This document shows positions 45,201 to 55,795 of a DNA stretch of 64,000 bases, in pieces. A model generated the notes under the pieces. The model had not been told where the DNA came from. It saw nothing but the letters and a program-made list of their open reading frames with translations, and made no database searches. Position 1 is the first letter of the stretch; each line of letters starts with the position of its first letter. This stretch comes from Sanderia malayensis (taxonomy: Eukaryota > Cnidaria > Scyphozoa > Semaeostomeae > Pelagiidae). Location: positions 62,001 to 126,000 of the forward strand of contig RQOL01000814.1 in assembly GCA_013076295.1 (NCBI GenBank). Reading direction: 5' to 3'. The position numbers and the translations under genes were made by a program.

Positions 45201-46439
45201 TATTAATGTAAAATGTGAGAATGAATGTCATATTTTCACCAGGTTGAACTGTATTTACGTTCATTCATTTGTAAATTGCGGAATGAATGCTAATATCACT
45301 GAAAACATGTAAACAAGTTTTTCATTAAGTTTTGGATATATTAGCCTGCAATAACGTATAAATTGTGGGAATGAATGTTAATTTTCATTAGTGTAAATTG
45401 TGGGAATGAAAAATATCTTTTATTAGTGTAAATTGTGGGAATGAATGTTAATATCAGTGAAAATAGTAACTAAAAGTGTATAACAATTTGTTTTCCGCTG
45501 AATTGACATGGAATCATGCGCAAATTGTGGGAATGAATGTTAATTTTGATTAGTGTAAGTTGCGGGAATAAAAGTTAATTTTTATTGGTGTAAATTGTGG
45601 GAATGGAAGTTAATTTTTATTTGTGTATATTGTGGGAATGAGTGTTATTTTTATTAGTGTAAAATGTGGGAATGAAAGTTAAATTTCATTAGTGTAATTT
45701 GCGGGAATGAAAGTTAATTTTTATTAATGTAAATTATGGGAATGCAAATTATACTTTCATTAGGTTTAACTTATTTACGTTTATTCATTTGTAAATTGCG
45801 GAATGAATACTAATATCACTGAAAACATGTAAATAAGTTTTTCATTAAGTTTTGGATATATTAGCCTGCAATAACGTATAAATTGTGGGAATTAATGTTA
45901 ATTTTCATTAGTGTAAATTGTGAGAATGAAAATATCTTTTATTAGTGTAAATTGTGTGAATGAATGTTAATATCAGTGAAAATAGTAACTAAAAGTGTAT
46001 AACAATTTGTTTTCCGCTGAATTGACGTGGAATCATGCGCAAATTGTGGGAATGAATGTTAATTTTGATTAGTGTAAGTTGCGGGAATAAAAGTTAATTT
46101 TTATTGGTGTAAATTGTGGGAATGGAAGTTAATTTTTATTTGTGTAAATTGTGGGAATGAGTGTTATTTTTATTAGTGTAAAATGTGGGAATGAAAGTTA
46201 AATTTCATTAGTGTAATTTGCGGGAATGAAAGTTAATATCACTGATAAAAGTAACTAGAAGTGTTTTCAACAGGTTTTAGATGTATTTACCTGGATTCAT
46301 GTGTAAAGTGTGGGAATGATTGCTAATTTTCGTTAGTATAAATTGTGGGAATGAAAGTTTATTTTCATTAGTGTAAATTGTGGGAATGAAAGTTATATTT
46401 TTATTAGGTTTACCGTATTTACGTTTATTCATCTGTAAA

Positions 46440-48350
46440 TGGCGAAATGATTGTCAATATCACTGAAAGCATGTAAACAAGTTTTTCATTAAGTTTTAGA
46501 TATATTAGCGTGGAATCATGTGTAAATTGTGGGAGTGAATGTTAATTTTCACTAGTGTGTTTTGTGGGATTGAAAGTTATTTCTTATTAGTGTAAATTGT
46601 CGGAATGAAAATTAATTGTTATTAGTGTAAATTGCGGGAATGAAAGTTAATTTTTATTAATGTAAAATGTGAGAATGAATGTCATATTTTCACCAGGTTG
46701 AACTGTATTTACGTTTATTCATTTGTAAATTGCGGAATGAATGCTAATATCACTGAAAATATGTAAACAAGTTTTTCATTAAGTTTTGGATATATTAGCC
46801 TGGAATAACGTATAAATTGTGGGAATGAATGTTCATTTTCATTAGTGTAAATTGTGGGAATGAAAAATATCTTTTATTAGTGTAAATTGTGGGAATGAAT
46901 GTTAATATCAGTGAAAATAGTAACTAAAAGTGTATAACAATTTGTTTTCCGCTGAATTGACGTGGAATCATGCGCAAATTGTGGGAATGAATGTTAATTT
47001 TGATTAGTGTAAGTTGCGGGAATAAAAGTTATATTTTTATTAGGTTTACCGTATTTACGTTTATTCATCTGTAAATGGCGAAATGATTGTCAATATCACT
47101 GAAAGCATGTAAACAAGTTTTTCATTAAGTTTTAGATATATTAGCGTGGAATCATGTGTAAATTGTGGGAGTGAATGTTAATTTTCACTAGTGTGTTTTG
47201 TGGGATTGAAAGTTATTTTTTATTAGTGTAAATTGTCGGAATGAAAATTAATTGTTATTAGTGTAAATTGCGGGAATGAAAGTTAATTTTTATTAATGTA
47301 AAATGTGAGAATGAATGTCATATTTTCACCAGGTTGAACTGTATTTACGTTTATTCATTTGTAAATTGCGGAATGAATGCTAATATCACTGAAAATATGT
47401 AAACAAGTTTTTCATTAAGTTTTGGATATATTAGCCTGGAATAACGTATAAATTGTGGGAATGAATGTTCATTTTCATTAGTGTAAATTGTGGGAATGAA
47501 AAATATCTTTTATTAGTGTAAATTGTGGGAATGAATGTTAATATCAGTGAAAATAGTAACTAAAAGTGTATAACAATTTGTTTTCCGCTGAATTGACGTG
47601 GAATCATGCGCAAATTGTGGGAATGAATGTTAATTTTGATTAGTGTAAGTTGCGGGAATAAAAGTTATATTTTTATTAGGTTTACCGTATTTACGTTTAT
47701 TCATCTGTAAATGGCGAAATGATTGTCAATATCACTGAAAGCATGTAAACAAGTTTTTCATTAAGTTTTAGATATATTAGCGTGGAATCATGTGTAAATT
47801 GTGGGAGTGAATGTTAATTTTCACTAGTGTGTTTTGTGGGATTGAAAGTTATTTTTTATTAGTGTAAATTGTCGGAATGAAAATTAATTGTTATTAGTGT
47901 AAATTGCGGGAATGAAAGTTAATTTTTATTAATGTAAAATGTGAGAATGAATGTCATATTTTCACCAGGTTGAACTGTATTTACGTTTATTCATTTGTAA
48001 ATTGCGGAATGAATGCTAATATCACTGAAAATATGTAAACAAGTTTTTCATTAAGTTTTGGATATATTAGCCTGGAATAACGTATAAATTGTGGGAATGA
48101 ATGTTCATTTTCATTAGTGTAAATTGTGGGAATGAAAAATATCTTTTATTAGTGTAAATTGTGGGAATGAATGTTAATATCAGTGAAAATAGTAACTAAA
48201 AGTGTATAACAATTTGTTTTCCGCTGAATTGACGTGGAATCATGCGCAAATTGTGGGAATGAATGTTAATTTTGATTAGTGTAAGTTGCGGGAATAAAAG
48301 TTATATTTTTATTAGGTTTACCGTATTTACGTTTATTCATCTGTAAATGG
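46440..48350 (+). repeat. Three near-identical 636-bp units
   Basis: The diagnostic GTTCATTTTC variant occurs at 46831, 47467 and 48103, exactly 636 bp apart, and the sequence between is almost unchanged. The units join in the middle of the ordinary higher-order repeat (AAAAGTTATATTTTTATTAGG junction), so they arose by a recent unequal exchange or replication error. Confidence 0.9.
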
Positions 48351-49535
48351 CGAAATGATTGTCAATATCACTGAAAGCATGTAAACAAGTTTTTCATTAA
48401 GTTTTAGATATATTAGCGTGGAATCATGTGTAAATTGTGGGAGTGAATGTTAATTTTCACTAGTGTGTTTTGTGGGATTGAAAGTTATTTTTTATTAGTG
48501 TAAATTGTCGGAATGAAAATTAATTGTTATTAGTGTTAATTGCGGGAATGAAAGTTAATTTTTATTAATGTAAAATGTGAGAATGAATGTCATATTTTCA
48601 CCAGGTTGAACTGTATTTACGTTTATTCATTTGTAAATTGCGGAATGAATGCTAATATCACTGAAAATATGTAAACAAGTTTTTCATTAAGTTTTGGATA
48701 TATTAGCCTGGAATAACGTATAAATTGTGGGAATGAATGTTAATTTTCATTAGTGTAAATTGTGGGAATGAAAAATATCTTTTATTAGTGTAAATTGTGG
48801 GAATGAATGTTAATATCAGTGAAAATAGTAACTAAAAGTGTATAACAATTTGTTTTCCGCTGAATTGACGTGGAATCATGCGCAAATTGTGGGAATGAAT
48901 GTTAATTTTGATTAGTGTAAGTTGCGGGAATAAAAGTTAATTTTTATTGGTGTAAATTGTGGGAATGGAAGTTAATTTTTATTTATGTAAATTGTGGGAA
49001 TGAGTGTTATTTTTATTAGTGTAAAATGTGGGAATGAAAGTTAAATTTCATTAGTGTAATTTGAGGGAATGAAAGTTAATTTTTATTCATGTAAATTATG
49101 GGAATGAGATATTATACTTTCTTTAGGTTTAACTGTGCTTACGTTTATTCATTTGTAAATTGCGGCATGAATGCTAATATCACTGAAAACATGTAAACAA
49201 ATTTTTCATTAAGTTTTGAGTATATTAGCCTGGAATGATGTGTAAATTGTGGGAATGAATGTTATTTTTCATTAGTGTAAATTGTGGGAATGAATGTTAA
49301 TATCAATTTTCGCTGAATTGACGCGGAATCATGCGCAAATTGTGGGAATGGACGTTAATTTTTATTAGTGTAAATTGTGGGAAGGAATCTCATACTTTCA
49401 TTAGGCTTAACTGTATTTACGTTTATTCATTGAAAAACATGTAAACAAGTTTTTCATTAAGTTTTGGATATATTAGCTTGGAATAACGTATAAATTGTAG
49501 GAATGAATGTTAATTTTCATTAATAATAATAATAG

Positions 49536-50143
49536 TAATATTTATTGCTTACTCACAGGTTCTACTGTCCGAATAAGTTTCGGCAGTTTGCTCAACTGTG
49601 GACATGTATTTGTAGCCAGGGTGTAAAAAATAAAGTTGTTTTTAAAAAAGTTTAATAGAAAATGTTTTTAGGAAATATTGTTAAACTGTTCGTTAAAAAT
49701 GGAAAATTAAGAGATTCCTAAGCTATTAAGTTTTGTGTAAAAATTAGGCAAGTTTGTTGTCATTAAAAATGATTTAAGTGTTAGGACACAGGGTACCAAC
49801 AATTGAAGATTTCACAGTAATAAATAAACATAAAAAGTTAAAAAATTATTATATTCGAACCATAGCAGAATCAATTATGATTAAAAGAGAAAAACCTATG
49901 CTCAATTGCCAAGAGAAATCAACTCCTTTACAACTTTTTAATTGACGTTCCTTTTTCGTATATATCGTTCTTTTGATTTTTGCTGGTAGTATTATCGAGC
50001 TTTGTTAACGATTTTTAACTTGTTAACTTACGTTATTGGATTTAATTGACTCTGAAGATGGTCGCTTGTTTGTGCGACCGAATATATAGTCGTTTATAGG
50101 AAACTATTAACATCGTTTTCCTAATATGAAGCTTCTGGTTATC
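49536..50143 (-). other. LINE 3' untranslated region
   Basis: There is no open frame. On the + strand, 50050-50094 reads CTGAAGA, a GGTCGC/GCGACC hairpin and then CGAATA, similar to the hammerhead-like core in the fold-back at 28866-29560. It may be an inserted fragment or a true part of the LINE tail. Confidence 0.5.
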
Positions 50144-51897
50144 TTATTCATTATTAAATTGGTTGCCCGAATCAATATATTTAAGTGTTGTTTTAAAATT
50201 TTCTTTGTTGTCAATCATTCTTAGAGAGCAAGGTAGGCTGTTCCAAATCTTTGGTGCACATCTGGAAAATGCTCTTTCTCCATACTGGGTTTTACAGTTT
50301 TTAATGTCCAGTATCATTGTACGTGGATTTAAAATATTTATTTTTGATTTCAAGGGCTCTGGAGCATCTCCCCAAATGCACTGATGGACAATTATCGAAT
50401 GCTTAAATATTATTCTCTCACGAATGCATAACCAATGAAGCGCATGTCGCAATGGGGACAATGGTTGCCTATCAAATTTGGATCTATTATATATAATTCT
50501 GATTGCAGTGTTTTGAACCGATTGTAGTTTACTAATGAGATTTTTGCTTAGATTGAAATATAAGGAGTTACAATAATCAAGTTTGGAAGATATTAAAGAT
50601 GTAATCAATATTGTCAAGCAGTCCTTTGGAAGAAAACATCGAATTTTGGCAATATTTCGTAATATATAGTAGCACTCTGATATCAGCTTTTGAATGTGTT
50701 GCTGAAAATCAAAATTACTATCCATTAGGACACCCAAATTCTTTGCCTTATCAACAAACCTTATGCATTCCTCATTAAAATTTGTACCCCAGATTTTCAT
50801 CTCATTTTTCATTGACGGTGGAGTGAGTATCAAGATCTTAGTTTTTGTTTTATTCAATTTTAAAAAATGACGATTCATCCAATTATCAACTGCTTTAAGG
50901 CAACTTTCCAGCTCTGATGTTAGTACAGCTGTTTGAAAGACAGGGTGGAACACTTTTAGAACCCCATAATCAAGCTTGCTTGGGGCAGATGTTTTTGACA
51001 CAATAAGCACCCTCTGCGTTCGATTTTTTAGGAATGACTCAAACCACTTCAGAACAGTTCCTCGTATTCCAATCCTTGTTTGCAATATCTCCAGCAGTAA
51101 GTCCTGGTCAACAGTGTCAAAAGCTGCACTCAGATCAAGTAAAACTAATAGTGTTGCACACTTATTGTCAAATGCCATAGCAATATGATCAACTGTGTCC
51201 AGTAGTAAAAATTCTGTGGAGTGTTTTTTTTGTATCCATATTGATAAGGTGAGTGTAAATTGTTTTCGTTCATATATGCCTCGAGTCGCTTTGCTACACA
51301 TCTTTCTATCAACTTGCTTAAAAAGGGTAAGTTAGAAATAGGTCTATAGTTTTTGCATTCATTTGGATCTAATGTTTTATTTAGCTCTTTCAGTAGAGGA
51401 ACGATAATTGCCGATTTCAAACCATCAAGGCATCCCGTTTCTAGTGAGAGATTTACTAAATGTACCCAGTAAGGCAGTAGAGTGTCAATGTTTCTTCCAA
51501 GGGAGTCTTTTACCAAAGGATCATCTGGAGAGCAATTTACTTTATTGGAGATAATTACTTGCTTTAGCTCTTCTTCTGTAAATAGTTGAAATTTCTCTAA
51601 AATATTACATGATTTGGAGATTTTGCCCAAATGGAAAATTTTATCATAATCAGGTGAGTCAAACGAACTTCGTATTTTGTCAATCTTATTTTTGAAGAAA
51701 AGCAAAAATTTATTAGCTATTTCCGATTTACTTTCAGGTGAATGATATTTCAACTCAGGTGTGGAGGAGGTAAGTGAGTTTGTTACTTGGAATAGTGTTT
51801 TCAATTTATTATTTGAACTATTGATTTTATTCTTGTAAAAGTGGGACTTTTTAAACTTAGCTAGTTTAGTTGTTTCTAATCTGAGTTTAATAAATTT
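50144..51897 (-). pseudogene. LINE ORF2: reverse transcriptase (catalytic box deleted)
   Basis: RT begins with NYRPISNLPFLSKLIER, followed by LVLLDLSAAFDTVDQ, which carries the first catalytic Asp. After DYGV the frame passes directly to VFHPVFQTAVLTSE, so the GVPQGSVLGP...YADD section is missing in frame (near 50955). It continues with NKTKTKILI, the thumb region and a C-terminus ending at 50144. A frameshift lies in an eight-A run near 51225, and an in-frame TAG is at 51898-51900. It cannot be active. Confidence 0.85.
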
Positions 51898-52252
51898 CTA
51901 CCTGGATGAAGCTGAATGTGCCTTTCGAAATACCTTTTCTGCCCTTCGTCGTTCTCTACGAAGGTTGCGGTATTCACTGTCAAACCATTGGGCCGTTTTA
52001 ACGATGCTTACTCTCCTGTGTAATTCAGGTGCATGGAAATTCATTATTTCTTGGAGTTTTGAATTGTATTCCTGGATTGCCGCCTCGATACTTAACGTTG
52101 TATCCATTGTTGTGAGAGCCTTTTCAATGTCATTCGATAGTTGAGATTGATCAATATTTTTTATGTTACGATAGCAAATATCTTTTTTGTCTTTCTGTAC
52201 ATGTTCTACCTTGACACAAAAGGAAACAAGATTGTGGTCACTAACTGCAATG
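51898..52252 (-). pseudogene. LINE ORF2: endonuclease end and linker
   Basis: From the transposon boundary the frame reads AVSDHNLVSF, the last motif of the apurinic-type endonuclease with its catalytic Asp-His. A linker follows up to an in-frame TAG. Joining it to the segment ending at 58084 through one copy of GCAATG gives an uninterrupted HDIAVSDHNLV, which proves the insertion. Confidence 0.85.
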
Positions 52253-52556
52253 TATACCCCGCCATAATGGACAAAAGTGTGATGCGTTTTTATAAGGCGT
52301 GATTTCTTTTGCAGCATTTATAAGGTCTGATTTGTGCGGTATTTATAAGGTCTGTTTTTATAAGGCCTGTTTTGTGCAGCACTTATAAGGTCTGTTTTGT
52401 ACTGTATTTATAGGGTCTGTTTTGTACTGTATTTATAGGGTCTGTTTTGTACTGTATTTATAGGGTCTGTTTTGTGCACCATTTATAGGGTCTGTTTTGT
52501 GCACCATTTATAGGGTCTGTTTTGTGCACCATTTATAGGGTCTGATTTGTGCGCGC
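52253..52556. repeat. Left terminal inverted repeat, copy 2
   Basis: A ~45-bp unique end is followed by about ten copies of a 22-26 bp iteron (ATTTATAGGGTCTGTTTTGTGC and variants). The first HECT ATG (52616) is 60 bp inside, so the array probably overlaps the HECT promoter. Confidence 0.9.
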
Positions 52557-52615
52557 CAGATGTGCGCAGTAAAGCTTGAGTGCATGACCACGTTGACCAC
52601 ACGCGGCTCAAGAAA

Positions 52616-55522
52616 ATGGCGAGTAAAGAAGTAAGCGATGACCATAGAGATGACCGACTTCGAGGAGTGGACACGGACAAAGTCAGAGATTTGGTGGGTA
52701 GTATTTTATCCCACCCTTCTTTTCGTGATACCCTGAACAGTGTCTTCAGTCCAACGATGCCATCAAATGACGGAGAACAACACATTAGGCCAGCAGAGGC
52801 ATCACAACCTCCGTTTGCAACTGCCACTCGCACTGGGCCTACGCCTGGCCATTTGCCTTTGCATGTACACACAACCGAGCACACAACTGCAGCTCAAGAA
52901 TTTTCGGCAATTTTCAGAAGAGGAGGCTCGACTCAACGCCAAAGTCAACTAAATTTTCAAAATGGCATCAATCATAGATCAAGCAGAAGAACCCAGCCGT
53001 ACCGTATCCCAAATTCTGGAGAACGTCAATCACGGTTTGTGTCAAGGGGAAGAGCAGGAGCAGGAAGCACGAAGTCCAAGGATCAAATATTCAGAACAAA
53101 AGAAGTGATACTTTTACCAGAATCAACCATTGAAAAGGTTGTACGCCCACCTCGGAAGGCAGTATTGATGAAGGATGGCTTTGTGTTAAACGATTTATCA
53201 ATAGACAAAGGCTGGTCTTCGCTTGAGGTACTTAAGTACTTTGAAGAATCATTTGCAGAAAAACTTACTGCTGCAGCTACAACAAGTGACTTTATATTTC
53301 CAAGGTAAGCAAATTTAAATTTGTGTCCAGGGCAAGGATGGGGCAAGTTGAGATGAGCAAGATAGGCCTAGGAAATGCAAAAGAATTAGCTGGCAAAATT
53401 TCCATTTCTTTTGTAAATTAAAGATTTTATGATTTCTATGTGTGTATTTCCGCATTTTTCTTTGCCATTGTTGTTATTGTGTCTTTTGTGTGGAGGAAAG
53501 GTTTCCAAAATTTGTAGCTGGACCAGTACTGATTTCCTTATGGGGAGTTTCTTGTAAAGAAGTGAGTACAATTATGTGAAATAAAGTTTTTCACATACAT
53601 CAACTAAAAACCAACAAATGTTTTATACTTTTTTCAGGTTCGAGGTACTGATGGGTGTTGGGTCTAGCCTACAGCGACCATGTCTAGCAAAGAATCAAGA
53701 ATTGGATGGAGGTGCCATGAGCCGTTTATTTTCTCAAAAGATTATTTGGCTGCGTCCATTTACAGACATACCTGCATCAAGGGGTTTGCCATTTCAAGAT
53801 GGTCTAGAAAGTGAATCTCAGGTAAATTGTAATCTCCAACTTGTACTCGGAGCACAAAGTGTCCACAGAAACTTTCTTTTTACATGTTTTTGTCAATTGA
53901 AATATATTTACTCCAAATTTCTTGAATTTCCTTTTAATTTAGCTTCACAATATATATATGTAGGCCTATGATGAAAAGTTTGAATTGTAAGCAATTTACA
54001 CATCATAAACATATTGTTTTTATCATTGTGAAAGTAAAATGTTGCTATACTGTAGATTTAGATGCAAATGCCCCATGTCAAATAAATAGGATCATTTAGT
54101 AGCTCCCAATCATTTCTTCAGGTGAACAATCAAGATCCTGGAAAAAGTTTTATTCAACAGCTGAATGAAGTTTATCCAAACAAGTCTGAAGAAGAGCTTG
54201 CTGCTGCTCTTGAAACCACTGATGGCAGCATGGAGGAAGCTGTAATCTTATTATTGGAAGATGAGAAACCACAACCTTCCACAAGTGCAGCTGGGTCTGT
54301 CGAGCAGCAATCTTCTTCAAGCAGCAATTTAGGTATTTTTAATGATGATGGAACACTGAAAATTCCTGTAAGTGAATCTGTGGATGTAATCCTGTCATCG
54401 TTTATGCAAGATGTCATCAATAATTTTGAAGACACCAAGATTGAAGTCAGAAGGGATGAAGTTTGGTGTGCCTGCCTTGCATTCTATAAGTTAGCATTGA
54501 AGCTCCAAGAGAGGCTAAATAAGAATTTTTTTGTAAAATTCATTGATTCAGGGGAAAATGGCATTGATGCTGGAGCCGTCAGGAATGAATTTTTTTCGAT
54601 TTGTTTGGAAGAAGGAAGAAAGCGGCTATTTGAAGGAGAAACAAGTCTGATCCCGAGAAGGTCCATAGGCAGTAAAGGTGTTCAATTTCAAGTGTTTGGT
54701 GCTCTGATTGCTCATTCTGTATCGCAAGGAGGGCCAGGATTTCCTTTTCTCTCTGAATGGGTTTCCCACTATCTTATTGATAATGAGACAGCAAATTTGG
54801 CAATAAGTAAGAGTGATATCGTAAGAAGCGAGGTTACTGCTACACTTCTGGAGCTGATTGAGAAAGTTGATAATGCTACAAGTGAAGATGAACTGACAGC
54901 AGTTCTTGAGGAACATCCACAGCATGAGGCATATTGGCAAGTAATAAATGATAGTGAGTGGTCAAGCACAGAAGTTATCACCATGAATAACAAAGCATTC
55001 CTTGTCCAAGAGCTTATATCCAATGAGCTGGTTAGACGAAGAAAGTGTCAACTAGATGCTTTGCAGTATGGTCTAAATTGCTTGGGATTCTTAACATTTC
55101 TCAGGAAGTACAGAAAGGTTGCTTTGCATGTGCTAGTTTATAGCAATGACAAGTTGGATGCAGATAAATTCATGGGTTTAGTCAAAGCTCAGCCAGTGGG
55201 TCATGCTGAAAAGCAGTCATTCGAATGGTTCAAAGAATATGTGCAAAATTCTGAAGGTGTTAAAGATGAAGTTTATCCAGAAGGTAAACTTCCCACTCTC
55301 TTCAAATTCACCACTGGATTATGGTGTATTCCACCAAGTCAAGGAGGACATTTTGCAATACCTGTTAATTTTCTTGAAGATGATGACACCAACGTGTTAC
55401 CAAAAGCCACTGCATGTGCAAACACATTGATGCTTCCAACAGTTCATTCATCAAAATCGAAGTTCATGGAAAGCCTGGACATCGCCTTAAAATTTGGCCA
55501 CGCTGGATTTGGCGAATACTGA
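52616..55522 (+). CDS. HECT E3 ubiquitin ligase with CUE-like domain (three exons)
   Basis: Exons 52616-53304, 53638-53821 and 54122-55522 join at GT-AG introns (333 and 300 bp, phases 2 and 0) into about 757 codons. I chose the ATG at 52616 (MASKEVSDD). An N-terminal domain around residues 180-290 is shared with the HECT protein of the other copy. Residues ~298-345 (FIQQLNEVYPNKSEEELAAA, ending GSMEEAVILLL) look like a CUE/UBA ubiquitin-binding fold. The HECT domain occupies ~400-757, with ENGIDAGAVRNEFF in the N-lobe and Cys723 in KATACANTLMLP at the ubiquitin-accepting position. The frame is intact, so an active ligase is plausible. Its substrate is unknown. Possible roles are control of transposase level or of a host silencing factor; both are inference. 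Confidence 0.85.
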
Positions 55523-55795
55523 AGCCCATCTGTGATGACATGGCGAAAATGTTTGGTTTGTTATACTTCTGTGTTAGATTCAACCGCAGCCAGCGGACTT
55601 GTTCAGTTAATGACTCGAATTTTAGTGAAACTTGTTATATTTCTGTGTTAGATTCAACCACAGCCAGTGGATTTGTTCAGTTAATAACTCAACTCTCAGT
55701 GAACCTTATTAACATAACAGATTGAATTCCTGTCTTACCTTCACCACGGGAGAACCCTGTCATTATTATATTTTTAGGAAAAATATTTTTAACAT
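55523..55795. other. Intergenic zone between converging genes
   Basis: This region between the HECT stop and the transposase stop contains a ~74-bp tandem duplication (55561 and 55635, TTCTGTGTTAGATTCAACC). Both 3' ends must use it for termination and polyadenylation. Confidence 0.6.

Larger units (their letters stand above)
28796..49520 (+). repeat. Long satellite array, ~35-bp unit with higher-order repeats
   Basis: Nearly 21 kb of one-orientation tandem repeats of a ~35-bp unit (GTGTAAATTGTGGGAATGA plus a T/A-rich half ending TTTCATTA). At intervals these are mixed with special blocks (AACAAGTTTTTCATTAAG, GCTGAATTGACGTGGAATCA, GTATTTACGTTTATTCATT). Blocks recur in larger units. In 36.9-42.2 kb the spacing of one block alternates 936 and 520 bp, giving a 1456-bp higher-order unit. 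The left part (29.6-33 kb) is more diverged. No coding frame occurs. Two small elements (28866-29560 and 29760-30094) are inserted in the left part. Confidence 0.95.

Noticed and set aside
28796..49520. Regularly spaced ~35-bp repeats considered as a CRISPR array
   Set aside because: The genome is eukaryotic, the units abut without unique spacers, and higher-order repeats show a satellite.
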